A stretch of DNA of 64,000 nt from Herpetosiphon aurantiacus DSM 785 (GCA_000018565.1 CP000875.1:1813199-1877198), one strand, 5' to 3'. Positions 1-9,235 are shown, counted from the stretch's first letter. The notes: generated from the letters alone by a model not told the origin. Numbers and translations: made by a program.

Positions 1-581
1 TGGCCTGTGCCGATGCGGCGAGTGCCATAGATGTATAGCGAAAGCGGATATTCTTGGTAGCCGCCGCCAACATCGCGTGGTGTTTGGGCTTGCGAAACAT
101 AACTGAGAAACTGCCCATCAGGCGACCAACGCGGATAAAACGCCCAACGCAGGGTTTGAATATGATCTTCCGAGCGGGCAGCGATATTGGTTGGTTCGTT
201 ATTCGTGACCTGCTGTTTGTTGGAGCCATTGGCATTCATCACCCAAATATCGGCGAAACTCTCTTCGCGCTGAATATAGGCGATTTTGCTCCCATCGGGC
301 GACCAACTGGGCTGGTATTTTTTGTGCGATGTGGTGATGCGTCGAGCCTCAGTGCCTTCGTGAACCCAAATATCACCCGAGCCGTTTTCGACCCGCACGA
401 ACAGCAATTTGCCTGGCACATTGCTTTGATTTTCGACCACAATTTGGGTGGCTTGGGTTTCATCGACCGCTGGTTGGGCTTGATTCGTGGGGAGTGGCTG
501 CATGGTTGGCAGGGCTGAGCCTGCTTCGCTACAGGCGGCTAACAAACACAGTAGGATCAACAAATAGAACGAACGTCTCAC
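1..581 (-). CDS. TolB/PD40-repeat lipoprotein, 3' end beyond the window
   Basis: The minus strand is open from a GTG at 581 to the left edge (at least 193 codons). The N-terminus is a short charged start, a hydrophobic stretch and LLAACS, a typical lipobox, so the product is probably a membrane-anchored lipoprotein. Further on it has two copies of the beta-propeller signature W-S-P-D-G (PSWSPDGSKIAYI and PRWSPDGQFLSYV) and the phrase DIWVMNANGSNKQQVT, typical of TolB-like PD40 repeats. GAGG lies a few bases before the GTG. Such proteins bind partners or peptides outside the cytoplasm; no specific function can be given. The end is cut by the window. Confidence 0.8.
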   Translation of the reverse strand, partial: MRRSFYLLILLCLLAACSEAGSALPTMQPLPTNQAQPAVDETQATQIVVENQSNVPGKLLFVRVENGSGDIWVHEGTEARRITTSHKKYQPSWSPDGSKIAYIQREESFADIWVMNANGSNKQQVTNNEPTNIAARSEDHIQTLRWAFYPRWSPDGQFLSYVSQAQTPRDVGGGYQEYPLSLYIYGTRRIGTG

Positions 582-606
582 ACAGAACCTCAATCTGGCT
601 ATAGGG

Positions 607-1500
607 TTAGTTGATTTCAGTGGTACGCGGTAAGAGTACGCGCAGCGTTTGCGGAACCACCCGAAAGGTCATGGGTGTTGTGCCAATCGCATCGCCATCG
701 ACTTGAATTGGCAAAGGCTTGGAGCAGGCAATCTCGATCTCACGAGCTTGCACATACTCTAAGCCTTGGATCACGCCATAGCCACGGAACAAAATTCCAG
801 CTAGCAATTTAGGGGCATCAAGGGCACTATCGCCCATCATGGTACAAACATCGAGCATACCATCGCGCATGGCTGCCCGATAGGCAATATTCAACACACC
901 ACCATACAGCCGTGAGTTGCTAATTAACACAAACAGGGCATTGCCCTTGAGCGGCTGGCCATCAAGGCTAATGCGGGTGCGCGTGCCTCGCAAGCGCCAA
1001 AGCACAGGCAAGCTTTTGATCACATAGGCCAAGCGGCCTAAGCGTTTTTTATCAGCCGAATGGACTTCGCGGGTAATTGCTGCATCTAAGCCAACGCCTG
1101 CCATCAGCAAAAAATAGCGCTCATTAGCTTGGCCAACATCAACCAACTCAACATGGCCATCAGCCAATTGGCGAGCTGCATGCAATGGATTGAGCGATTG
1201 TTGTAGTTCGCGAACCCACACATTGCCTGTGCCAACTGGCAAGGCTCCCAGCGCGGTATCAGTGCCAACGAGGCCATTCATGACCTCGTTGATCGTGCCA
1301 TCGCCGCCAGCCGCCACAATTAAATCGTTGCGTTTGGCTTCTTCGCGGGCAAAACTGGTAGCATCGCCAGCCTTGCGAGTTTCGCGTAACCGCACTTGCC
1401 AGCCTTGGTTGCTGCGCCATTCAGTGATGCCTTGGGCGATGGCGCGGCGTTGGTGGGCATTGCCGGCATTTGGATTAAGAATGACTGTTACACGTTTCAT
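607..1500 (-). CDS. Diacylglycerol kinase-family lipid kinase (YegS/DagK-like)
   Basis: A 297-residue cytoplasmic kinase of the DAGK catalytic family, which phosphorylates a lipid alcohol such as diacylglycerol or a related lipid with ATP. Visible signatures are the N-terminal ILNPNAG strand-turn, the nucleotide-binding GGDGTINEV near residue 65, and LPVGTGNVWVREL about 20 residues later. The C-terminal half (VDGDAIGTTPMTFRV) fits the beta-sandwich domain of YegS-like enzymes, and the length is normal. Its ATG overlaps the TGA of the upstream response regulator (ATGA at 1497-1500), indicating translational coupling. The exact lipid substrate cannot be read from sequence. Confidence 0.9.
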   Translation of the reverse strand: MKRVTVILNPNAGNAHQRRAIAQGITEWRSNQGWQVRLRETRKAGDATSFAREEAKRNDLIVAAGGDGTINEVMNGLVGTDTALGALPVGTGNVWVRELQQSLNPLHAARQLADGHVELVDVGQANERYFLLMAGVGLDAAITREVHSADKKRLGRLAYVIKSLPVLWRLRGTRTRISLDGQPLKGNALFVLISNSRLYGGVLNIAYRAAMRDGMLDVCTMMGDSALDAPKLLAGILFRGYGVIQGLEYVQAREIEIACSKPLPIQVDGDAIGTTPMTFRVVPQTLRVLLPRTTEIN

Positions 1501-2270
1501 TCGTCGTCGTTATCATCATCATTATTAAAATTCAGTGCTGCCTGTGCTCCGCGACGTTCGATACTTTCAAGCAAGGTTGCTGGCGTTTCGATCCAGCCAC
1601 GACGCAGGGCGTATAGCACCGCTTGGGTTCGATCATTCAGCGAAAGCTTGCGCAAAATCGATGAAATATGGTTTTTGACGGTTTGGGTGCTAATTTTGAG
1701 CGCATCGGCGATATCTTTGTTGGTTGCACCGCTGGCAATATGCTCTAGCACCTCAATTTCACGGTCGCTCAACGGCGAGAACAAACTAATATCGAGGTCT
1801 GGCTCGGCTACGATGCCAGTTTGCAAACCACGAAACTGGGTCAAAATCCGATCAGCGACCCGTGGATCTTCAAACATTACATCGTTGATCACATATTCGC
1901 CACGAGCGACGCGCCGCAAGACAGTTGCCAAGGTTTTGGGGCTAATTTCCTTGGAATAATAGGCGGCGGCTCCAGCGCGTAAGGCGTTGAAGGCATGCTC
2001 ATCGCTTTCGTAAACGCTCAACATCACCACGCCGATGTTGGGATATTGGCGGCGAATTGTGCGAGTAAACTCCAAGCCATCCATGTTGGGTAAATTCAAA
2101 TCGGTGAGGACTACATCTGGCTCATGCTCAGAAATTAAGACTAAGCCTTCTTCGGCACTAGAACCTTCTCCAATGATCTTGATATCGCGTTCGCTCGAAA
2201 GCGCCCAACGAACCCCTTGCCGAAACAATGGGTGATCATCGACCATCAGCACTTTGACTGTTGCATACAT
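1497..2270 (-). CDS. NarL/LuxR-family response regulator
   Basis: A 257-residue DNA-binding response regulator. Residues 1-125 form a receiver domain (VLMVDDHPLFRQG at the start, phospho-acceptor Asp in VVLTDLNLPNMDG). The C-terminal 65 residues are a LuxR-type helix-turn-helix (LSDREIEVLEHIASG, then TNKDIADALKISTQTVKNHI). The tail is strikingly acidic (NNDDDNDDE). I place the start at the ATG at 2270 because AAAGGA precedes it and the receiver begins at once; an ATG at 2309 is in frame but would overlap Maf further. The gene overlaps maf upstream and the lipid kinase downstream, so the three are probably one transcript. No sensor kinase is adjacent. Confidence 0.9.
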   Translation of the reverse strand: MYATVKVLMVDDHPLFRQGVRWALSSERDIKIIGEGSSAEEGLVLISEHEPDVVLTDLNLPNMDGLEFTRTIRRQYPNIGVVMLSVYESDEHAFNALRAGAAAYYSKEISPKTLATVLRRVARGEYVINDVMFEDPRVADRILTQFRGLQTGIVAEPDLDISLFSPLSDREIEVLEHIASGATNKDIADALKISTQTVKNHISSILRKLSLNDRTQAVLYALRRGWIETPATLLESIERRGAQAALNFNNDDDNDDE

Positions 2271-2986
2271 AGTGGTTCCTTTGCTAATGTAGCACGCCAG
2301 CGCTGCCAAGCTTGCTCGACCGAGTAGGGAACATAGATTCCTGCTTGGGTCAATAAGCTAGCAGTCGTTGGAAGCGGTAGCCCAACAACGGTTGTAAAAC
2401 TGCCTTGAACCTCTTCGACCAAGCGTCCGCCGATGCCTTGTACGCCATAGGCTCCGGCTTTATCCATTGGCTCGCCAGTTGCAATGTAGTCCCAAATTTC
2501 AGCATCGCTGAGCGGACTTAAACGCACTTGGGCAGCAGCCAACTCGCATAACGGTTGGTCTGAGGCGGCGGGCAGCACCACAACTCCGGTATAAACAGTA
2601 TGCCAACGTCCGGCGAGGCGGCGCAGCAATTCATAGGCATGAGCCGGATCACGTGGCTTGCCCAAGATCAACGAATCAATCACCACAATCGTATCAGCGG
2701 CCAAAATCGCTGCTGAACTACCTGTTTCGCGGGCTGCTTGCGCTTTACGCCACGCTAATAAAGTTGGGTGATTGGCAAGGCCTAAATCGAAAGCTGGGAG
2801 CAACTCCACAATCGCTGAGGGTACTTGATCTTGGCGCTCTTCCCCATCATTAGCCTCAATTATAAACGACAGCCCCAAACTACTTAACAAATCATGCCGT
2901 CGGGGTGAGGCCGAGGCCAGAATTAAGCTATCCACGCTGCATGGTACTCCACAAGCCAAACTCAATTGTTGTTCATCATAACGCAA
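2246..2986 (-). CDS. maf: Maf-family nucleotide pyrophosphatase
   Basis: A Maf/HAM1-fold nucleoside triphosphate pyrophosphatase, a house-cleaning enzyme acting on dTTP/UTP or modified nucleotides and historically called a septum formation inhibitor. Family marks are LILASASPRRHDLL near the start, AADTIVV in the middle, KPRDPAHAYELLRRLAGRWHTVYTG, and MDKAGAYGVQGIGG. The protein is longer (246 residues) than the usual 190-210. A GTG at 2935 lies directly before the ASASPRR strand, so the true start may be there; the C-terminus also has an extra 25-residue tail overlapping the response regulator by 25 bases. Confidence 0.9.
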   Translation of the reverse strand: MRYDEQQLSLACGVPCSVDSLILASASPRRHDLLSSLGLSFIIEANDGEERQDQVPSAIVELLPAFDLGLANHPTLLAWRKAQAARETGSSAAILAADTIVVIDSLILGKPRDPAHAYELLRRLAGRWHTVYTGVVVLPAASDQPLCELAAAQVRLSPLSDAEIWDYIATGEPMDKAGAYGVQGIGGRLVEEVQGSFTTVVGLPLPTTASLLTQAGIYVPYSVEQAWQRWRATLAKEPLCMQQSKC

Positions 2987-3009
2987 ACAGGCAAAGCTGC
3001 AAGTAGCAA

Positions 3010-4140
3010 TTAGGCTTCGTCATCATCCTCAAGCAGCCGATCATCGCTGTGCAGCGTTACACCATCATTGGCAACCGCTTGTTGGGCAATGTAGCGATTG
3101 GGGGTGTTGAGGTTGGTCCAGCCGCCAGCATCGCGCAGGGCTTGCACCGGAATATTGGTTTGGGCAACGCGGGTGGCCCACGAATGGCGCAAATCATGCG
3201 GCGCAAGATTGTTGATGCCAATTAATTTGCCAAGCTGCACAATCCGTTTGTGAATTGCCCGCTCGGAAATACCAAAGCCAACATGATTGCCCTTGTGATC
3301 AAAGGCTGCCAACAACGGTGTTTTAAGCTCAAGCGGTTGGGCAATAACTTTTTGGTATTCACGCAAGGCCTTGGCTGTATCGCCAATCAAGCGATGTTTT
3401 TGCACTTTATCAACTTTTGGGCGATCTACTAGCAAAATTTTGCCTTGGATATGCTCCCACTTGAGCACCACCACCTCGCCACAACGCATGCCCAAATCAA
3501 CCAACAAACAGACGATCAGGTAATCGCGCCAACCAACCTCAGGTGTTCGGTTGATCGGATTATTGCGGGCGGCCCGTTTAAGCTCGCGAATTTGGCTTTG
3601 ATCCAAAATATGCGGTGCGGCTTTTTTGGTCGAGAGGCGGGTGGGCGTTTCGGTCGCTTCACGTTGGGCATCGATGCCATCGCCTTCGCGGCGGCGATAG
3701 CCTTCAACCGTGTGAATTCGGCTCCATGCCTCAAGGCTCAACACGCCAGCTTGATGTGCCAAGCGACAATACAAGCGCACCGTGCCAAGCCGAATATTAA
3801 TTGAGCCAAGCGCATAGCCTTCATTCAACATCCAAGTGCGAAACGTCGTGACGATGCCGACGCTCATCTCGGCCCAAGCATTTGGCTCAGTGGCCAGAAT
3901 TGGCACTTCTTGTTCATCAACCGGAATCACAATGCCAATTGAGGCCAAAAAATCGGCAAAAATTTTCAAATCGGTGTTATGGCGGCGAATCGTTTGGGGG
4001 CGTTGACGCAAGCGATATTCGATAAAGCTATGTTGGGCCGAAATCTGATCAGCCACGGCGCTGCGTTGCTTCATCACCGTCGTAAAATCGGGCGCAAGTG
4101 GATTGTTGCTCACATGTGGAATTAACTCTAACTCATCCAT
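3010..4140 (-). CDS. Tyrosine recombinase/integrase (XerC/D-like)
   Basis: A 376-residue site-specific recombinase of the lambda-integrase family. The N-terminal SAM-like DNA-binding domain (FIEYRLRQRPQTIRRHNTDL) is followed by the catalytic domain with Arg in LGMRCGEVVVLKW, the His-x-x-Arg box in HDLRHSWATRV, and the Tyr nucleophile in NTPNRYIAQQ. Length is greater than XerC/D (about 300) because of an insert after position 150 and an acidic tail (LLEDDDEA). It stands alone: no excisionase, no phage genes and no flanking att-like repeats were noticed, so it may be a domesticated recombinase or a solitary integrase. Its role is not established. Confidence 0.85.
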   Translation of the reverse strand: MDELELIPHVSNNPLAPDFTTVMKQRSAVADQISAQHSFIEYRLRQRPQTIRRHNTDLKIFADFLASIGIVIPVDEQEVPILATEPNAWAEMSVGIVTTFRTWMLNEGYALGSINIRLGTVRLYCRLAHQAGVLSLEAWSRIHTVEGYRRREGDGIDAQREATETPTRLSTKKAAPHILDQSQIRELKRAARNNPINRTPEVGWRDYLIVCLLVDLGMRCGEVVVLKWEHIQGKILLVDRPKVDKVQKHRLIGDTAKALREYQKVIAQPLELKTPLLAAFDHKGNHVGFGISERAIHKRIVQLGKLIGINNLAPHDLRHSWATRVAQTNIPVQALRDAGGWTNLNTPNRYIAQQAVANDGVTLHSDDRLLEDDDEA

Positions 4141-4248
4141 GATCTGCCTCGTTGTAGCTCGTTGGTGCAGTTTAGCCGATGGTTTAGGCTCTTGTCAAAG
4201 CACGCTTGTTCGAGTTTATCGAGGTGGTTTTAAGCGTTGGTTAAGAAT

Positions 4249-4938
4249 TTAGAAAAAATCAAACTCTTCAAGCGAATTGACTTCGCCATCGATAATCTGC
4301 TGAATTTTGTCGATGCGCCACAACACATCGCTAGCTGCGACCACGAATAAGTAAAGATCAAGCGGGTTGGTTGGATAGCGAGTTTGATAATCTGGGTCAT
4401 CGCGCAGGAATGGCAGGGCATAGCTTAGAGTTGCAGCTAACAATTCACGGGTAATTGGGCATTCGAGCGAATCGATGTACTTCCAAGCAGCTTGTTGGCC
4501 AATAAACAGCTTGCTGGAACGTAACTCGATAAGTTGGGTACGCTCAACTGGGCTGATAGTGGCTCCATACAGATAGCTGCGCAAACGATCAGGCTGCTGA
4601 AAAAAAGCGTACAACCCCCGCCCATAAATCAGCCAATCCATCGGAGATTCATACCAATGAGTGGTATAGGCAACATGTCGCAACATAAAGCTTGGGAAAA
4701 TCAGGCCTACACCTAACTGCATGAGCATATGTTGGCGCGGTTTGGGCAAGCTATTAATCCAGCGCCACGTTTCATCCCAACGAAAGCGATGATCAGTTGG
4801 CAAAACACCATTAGAAGTTACTGGCCATTTGCCGAGGACTGCTGGAGTTGGCGGCATCGGGATTGGAATTGGTTTGGGCAGAACAGGACTGCTTGGGTTA
4901 TTTTTCTTTCCAAGCAGCTTCAATATAAAACTTCTCAT
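4249..4938 (-). CDS. Hypothetical protein
   Basis: A 229-residue protein that I do not recognise. The start chosen is the ATG at 4938, preceded by GGGAG; a longer frame to 5061 lacks a ribosome site. After a basic N-terminal stretch (MRSFILKLLGKKNN) comes a proline-rich linker (PKPIPIPMPPTP), then a mostly helical aromatic-rich region. The C-terminus is acidic (SLEEFDFF). No catalytic motif or clear membrane helix was found. An extended -10 element (TGCTATCCT on the minus strand, 4975-4983) stands 37 bases upstream, suggesting its own promoter. Confidence 0.6.
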   Translation of the reverse strand: MRSFILKLLGKKNNPSSPVLPKPIPIPMPPTPAVLGKWPVTSNGVLPTDHRFRWDETWRWINSLPKPRQHMLMQLGVGLIFPSFMLRHVAYTTHWYESPMDWLIYGRGLYAFFQQPDRLRSYLYGATISPVERTQLIELRSSKLFIGQQAAWKYIDSLECPITRELLAATLSYALPFLRDDPDYQTRYPTNPLDLYLFVVAASDVLWRIDKIQQIIDGEVNSLEEFDFF

Positions 4939-4974
4939 TAATGCAACTCCCAACTTTAAACGACTTAGGGTTTG

Positions 4975-4983
4975 AGGATAGCA
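4975..4983 (-). promoter_or_regulatory. Extended -10 promoter for the 4249-4938 gene
   Basis: The minus strand reads TGCTATCCT, a TGn-extended -10 element without an obvious -35, 37 bases before the ATG at 4938. It matches similar elements before other genes in this window. Confidence 0.45.
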
Positions 4984-5707
4984 TAATGTAGGTTTTGGTG
5001 TGCTAGTCCAAAGGTGTAGCTTAAATAATGCAAGATCAATCGCTGTTATGTCCAATTTCACTTAACGAATGGTCGCTAACCTAGCTATACAACTTGCGTA
5101 GGATTTGGTTTGGTGCATTCGAGCGAATCGCTGCTAGTGGTGTTAGTTGGCTGTATTATATTGTCATCAATTAATACAAGTAAGCTGATTGTTCTGGCCC
5201 TGAAAAATCATTACACTTGAGGCTTAATCAACAATCGGTTTATTGATATGAAATCCAAGTTCATCGTCGAAAGTTGTCATTGGCTTTGTGTTGCTGGGGT
5301 TATTAATTATTGGCTGTTTGATATCTATAATACCGATAATTAAGCTTTACAGTGCGATAATTAGATGATTTTTCTGCCTAGCAATAAGTTGTTGTAATTA
5401 CCTCTTGCAAAAAGGATTGGCTTGTTGTATAGTCTGCCTTAATAGTATGATCGATGGACTGGAAATCTACATACCTCTATATCTACATCCCCTGATTTCC
5501 TAACTGGATTTAATATCTTAAGCCACTGCTAATTTGCTACTATGTATACCATTAATATGCATGGCAAGTGAATACTATTTGGTGTGTGCATAAAAGCAGG
5601 AGCTTGTTGGGCGTTTCATCTACCATGGCCTCATTGATCGTTGCGGCCACGAGAAAACACAAAGCGACTAGACAATATTTCCACATCAACTTGAGAGGAT
5701 TGTTCCA
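4984..5707. other. Long AT-rich intergenic region before the biosynthetic cluster
   Basis: No convincing gene is present in this stretch, which separates the minus-strand unknown gene from comA. It is visibly richer in A and T than its neighbours. It contains a good promoter at 5405-5433 pointing into the cluster, which leaves a leader of roughly 270 bases. No riboswitch or clear terminator-type hairpin was recognised there. Confidence 0.6.
5405..5433 (+). promoter_or_regulatory. Candidate promoter of the sulfonate/NRPS cluster
   Basis: TTGCAA (5405-5410), a 17-base spacer and TATAGT (5428-5433) form a near-consensus housekeeping promoter. It is the best plus-strand candidate before comA at 5708. 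The spacing is read directly; activity is inferred. Confidence 0.5.
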
Positions 5708-6484
5708 ATGCCGACAACATTTCCGCAGATTATTACCACACAGATTGGAGTAACCCATACGGGCAAGAACTATATTCTTGATAAAGGCATGCCGTTATTA
5801 ATGTTTGGGGCCTATATTAAAAGTTTTGCACCCTATATTGGCATGATTAAGTTAGGCTGGACTACCTGGGCGCTTTTCGATCAACACGAGCTTGATGCTA
5901 AAATTGCGCTAGCCAAACACTATCATATTCCCCTTTGTTTAGGCGGAACTCTCTTCGAAATCTGTGCGACTGAGGGCTATTACCAGCAACTGCTCGACTA
6001 TATTGTTGAAAAAGAATTGATCAATATTGAATTAGCTTCAGGCTTTGCGGTTGAATATCACGAGCTGCCTACGCTGATCAAGCAAGCGACTGATCGCGGC
6101 CTTCGGGTGCTTGTGGAGATTGGCTATAAAAATCAGGAAATGGATGATAGTTTGAGTGTCCCTGAGCGTATCGGGCATATTGATTCTGCATTTCGTGCAG
6201 GCGCAGATGCAGTTATTCTCGAAGCACGTGAGGCTGGCGAAGGCTATTCAGTTTTCAAAACAAATCAGGCAAAAAACGCCGATCTGGTAACCCAACTACT
6301 TAAATCCTATGATCTTGACAAACTTATTTTTGAAGCTCCCACCCGTAACAGCCAAATTCAAATGGTTCAGCTCCTTGGGCCAAATGTGCATATGGCGAAT
6401 ATTCCATTCGATGAAATTCCCCGAATTGAGACGATTCGGCGTGGGCTGCATGCAGATACCTTTTTGGCATCCAAGTATCGGTAA
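5708..6484 (+). CDS. comA: Phosphosulfolactate synthase (ComA-like)
   Basis: A 258-residue TIM-barrel enzyme of the ComA family, which adds sulfite to phosphoenolpyruvate to give (R)-2-phospho-3-sulfolactate, the first step of coenzyme M synthesis in methanogens and of sulfolactate formation in Bacillus spores. Family signatures are clear: LDKGMPL near residue 25, IKLGWTTWAL, LGGTLFEICA, INIELASGFAVEY, VLVEIGYKNQ, ADAVILEAREAG, LIFEAPTRNSQ and a C-terminal region ending IRRGLHADTF. GAGAGGA precedes the ATG. It is the first gene of a plus-strand run that includes comB and NRPS genes, so its sulfonate probably feeds a secondary metabolite rather than coenzyme M; no ComC or ComDE homologue was seen. 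Confidence 0.88.
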   Translation: MPTTFPQIITTQIGVTHTGKNYILDKGMPLLMFGAYIKSFAPYIGMIKLGWTTWALFDQHELDAKIALAKHYHIPLCLGGTLFEICATEGYYQQLLDYIVEKELINIELASGFAVEYHELPTLIKQATDRGLRVLVEIGYKNQEMDDSLSVPERIGHIDSAFRAGADAVILEAREAGEGYSVFKTNQAKNADLVTQLLKSYDLDKLIFEAPTRNSQIQMVQLLGPNVHMANIPFDEIPRIETIRRGLHADTFLASKYR

Positions 6485-6545
6485 TTGGTGAGCAGGCTAA
6501 TCGTGCAGTTTTCAAGAGTTCTAGGCTTGACTCCAAGGAGAAACG

Positions 6546-7668
6546 ATGAGCGATTTGGCTCCCACCCTATCTTGCCAAGTGTGCTATACCGCCGCCAATT
6601 GTTTAAGTTGGCGTTGTCAACAGTGTGGAGGCACTTTAGGGATCGATACTATGCCTAGTTTTGACCCTAGCCTGATTGATCAGACCACGTGGTCACTGTG
6701 GCGTTATAAATTTACCAGCCGTCTCAAGCATTATCTCATTAGGCGAAGGTTGTACTCCACTGACCAAGGTCAAGGTTGGTCGGCATAGCTTTCTTGCGAA
6801 ACTTGAATTTCTTAATCCAACTGGTTCGTATAAAGATCGTGGTGTGTCGGTAATGATGAGTCATATCTTGAGTCATCAGGTTCGGCAAGTGATTGACGAC
6901 TCTTCTGGCAATGCTGGTGCTTCTATCTCGGCCTATGCGGCTCATGCCGGTATCCAAGCACGGATTTTTGTGCCGGCCCATGCTAGTAGTTATAAAAAAC
7001 AGCAAATTCAACGGTTTAATGCCACTTTAGTTGAAGTTGAAGGGTTACGGAGCGCGACGACCACCGCCTGTTGGAAGGAAGCTCAGCATACAACCTATGC
7101 CAGCCATGCTTGGAGTCCTTTTTTTCTGGCGGGCCAAATGACCTGTGCTTGGGAGATGTGGGAACAACTTGGGAGGCGAGTACCCGCTGCCATTGTTTGT
7201 GTTGCCGGTCAAGGTGGCCTCTTAATTGGCTTATTGCAGGGATTTAAGGCCTTGCTAAAAGCCAAGCTGATTCCACACCTACCGCGATTATATGCAGTTC
7301 AGGCGCGTGCCTGTGACCCAATTGTGCGAGCTTGGGAGGAAAGAAAGGAGTTTCCCCAGGCTTGTGTTGAACAGACAACCTTGGCCGAAGGAATTCGGAT
7401 TGCCCAACCAGTTCGTGGCCGCGATATTCTCCGCGCGATCTACGAATCAGCAGGTGCGGCTATTCGGGTAGAGGAACACGAAATTCTCGCTGCTCAAGCG
7501 ATGTTGGCCCACCAAGGTTTATTAGTCGAGGCCACCAGTGCTGCTGCGGTCGCTGGATTATCCCAAATTTGCCAATTAACCGAGCTTGCGCCCGACGATA
7601 TTGTTATTCCGTTGACTGGCAGTGGCCTTAAACAAGCCGCTGTAGCCGAATTAAGCATGAGGAGTTAA
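6546..7668 (+). pseudogene. PLP-dependent threonine-synthase-fold enzyme (cysteate synthase-like), frameshifted
   Basis: Two overlapping frames make one protein of about 373 residues. The first 54 codons encode a zinc ribbon (CQVC and CQQC, residues 10-27) ending SLWRY; the second frame continues NLPAVSSIISLGEG and runs to 7668. Joining them requires skipping one base at AAATTT (6708-6713). Threonine synthases and the related archaeal cysteate synthase share this arrangement. The PLP lysine is in NPTGSYKDRG, phosphate-binding residues in SSGNAGAS, and the C-terminal loop in LTGSGLK. With comA and comB beside it, cysteate synthase (phosphoserine plus sulfite) is an attractive role, but threonine synthase-type chemistry is equally possible. 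The shift may be a sequencing error. Confidence 0.75.
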
Positions 7669-7676
7669 GCACAACG

Positions 7677-8483
7677 ATGGTAGCTAAAGATATGGATTGG
7701 ACGGAAAATTATACGACGATCAAGGCTTTGGATGCTCGCCATGATGTTTGGAAACACAATGCAGCGGTTGATGGCCCATTCGGCCCTGATCTGGTTCCAG
7801 CGCTCAAGCCCGATACATTGGTACTCGATGCTGGGTGTGGCACTGGTGTTCACCTCAGAACCTTGATTGATCGCTACCCGCAAGCGCGATTTGTGGCCAT
7901 GGATACCTCTGAAGCCATGGTTGCTGCTACCCGCGAACGCTGCCCTGAAGCCGAGGTCGTGGGTGGAACTATTACGCAGTTGGCGTGGGAGGATCACCAT
8001 TTTGCGGGAACGACATGTTTGCACGTTTTATATCATGTTCCTGATATTCATCAAGCGGTGAGTGAGTTGGCACGGGTAACGCAAAAGGGAGGCTGGGCGG
8101 TTATTAGTACCGTTGCTGACGATGCAGGCCAAGAATCACTGCGTTTGCATAATGCTGCATGTGCTGAAGCTCATGCCTCCGAATGGCAAATTGAAAAGCT
8201 GCCGTCGGCCCGCTTTAACACGGCAAATGGCGAACAATTTATTCGCCCCTACTTTTCTCAGGTGACGCTTTACCCACGCTATGCCGCCTTGTATTTCACC
8301 GAAGTTGCGGCAGTTTTGAAGTATTACACCAGCATGGATTACTATCAGCAGATTTATCGTGCCAATCAAGCGTTGGCTGAGCAGGTGGTGACCAAGGCTC
8401 GGCAATTGGTTGAGGCACAGTTGCATGCGAAGGGTGAGTTTCAGATCTCAAAAAATGTCGGTACTTGGCTTGCCTTCAAATAA
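7677..8483 (+). CDS. SAM-dependent methyltransferase of the cluster
   Basis: A 268-residue class I methyltransferase. Motif I is VLDAGCGTGVHL around residue 50, the acidic residue after strand 2 is in FVAMDTSEAM, and motif IV/post-I is seen in LHVLYHVPDI followed by QKGGWAVIS. The second half is longer and helical, as in small-molecule methyltransferases. GAGGAG stands before the ATG and the gene follows the PLP gene by 8 bases, so it is in the same transcript. It may methylate the sulfonate unit or the finished peptide; the substrate is not readable from sequence. Confidence 0.85.
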   Translation: MVAKDMDWTENYTTIKALDARHDVWKHNAAVDGPFGPDLVPALKPDTLVLDAGCGTGVHLRTLIDRYPQARFVAMDTSEAMVAATRERCPEAEVVGGTITQLAWEDHHFAGTTCLHVLYHVPDIHQAVSELARVTQKGGWAVISTVADDAGQESLRLHNAACAEAHASEWQIEKLPSARFNTANGEQFIRPYFSQVTLYPRYAALYFTEVAAVLKYYTSMDYYQQIYRANQALAEQVVTKARQLVEAQLHAKGEFQISKNVGTWLAFK

Positions 8484-8512
8484 ACAACGAGTTAGAGATA
8501 GGAGTTTTGCAT

Positions 8513-9235
8513 ATGGTCGTTATTGATTTTGATCCAAGCAGTGCTCAACGATATGTTAATCAAGGCTTTAATATTGTAACGGTTGATGTATTACGGGCTT
8601 CGTCAACGATTACTGTTGGCCTAGCCCGTGGGGCCGCCGAGATTATCCCCTGTGTGACTGTTGATGAAGCCTTTGCCCTCAAGCAACGGCATGATGCTAT
8701 TTTGGTTGGTGAAAGAAATGCCGTGATCGTAGCAGGGTTTGATTATACCAATTCGCCCTATGATCTTGAGCAAACTGATTTAACTGGGCGGATTATGGTG
8801 ATTACGACCTCTACCGGGACACGCTTGATTGCTGAATCTATGGGCGCAGCGCATATTCTGATTGGGACGACGATCAATGCCCGCGCAGTTGCCAACAAAA
8901 TGGCCCAACTTGGCAACCAATGGGCGATCATTGGCGCAGGGACACGCGGTGAGTTTCGTCCAGAGGATAAAGTTGGCTGTGCCGTGATTGCTCAATACTT
9001 TCTGCAAGTAACAGGTGAAACGACCGATTCTGCAACCCAAGCATTTATTGATGAGTTTGGTTCCAATAGCTATGAACATATTAGCCAATCACCGAGTACG
9101 ATTAAGCTATTAAGCCTCGGTCGAGCTTGTGATGTGGATTTTGTGCTTAATCACCCTGATGCCTTTGAAATAGTGCCACAGGTTATTTTAAAACAAGCTG
9201 CTGATGCAGCCTATTTGAGTATCGTTCAAGCTTAA
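8513..9235 (+). CDS. comB: 2-phosphosulfolactate phosphatase (ComB)
   Basis: A 240-residue ComB-family phosphatase that removes phosphate from 2-phospho-3-sulfolactate to give sulfolactate, the step after ComA. Family marks are VTVDVLRASSTI near the N-terminus, ILVGERNAV, FDYTNSPYDL, MVITTSTGTRL, and IGAGTRGEFRPEDKVGCAVIA. The start is the ATG at 8513, preceded by AGGAG; a longer frame from 8465 overlaps the methyltransferase. With comA 2 kb upstream, the pair gives a complete route from phosphoenolpyruvate and sulfite to sulfolactate inside a peptide-synthetase locus. Confidence 0.9.
   Translation: MVVIDFDPSSAQRYVNQGFNIVTVDVLRASSTITVGLARGAAEIIPCVTVDEAFALKQRHDAILVGERNAVIVAGFDYTNSPYDLEQTDLTGRIMVITTSTGTRLIAESMGAAHILIGTTINARAVANKMAQLGNQWAIIGAGTRGEFRPEDKVGCAVIAQYFLQVTGETTDSATQAFIDEFGSNSYEHISQSPSTIKLLSLGRACDVDFVLNHPDAFEIVPQVILKQAADAAYLSIVQA

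Noticed and set aside
3010-4140. Integrated mobile element around the tyrosine recombinase
   Set aside because: No tRNA, att-like direct repeats or phage/plasmid genes were seen on either side.
5568-5753. A 61-residue frame in the leader of the biosynthetic cluster
   Set aside because: It overlaps the start of comA and lacks a ribosome site and family likeness.
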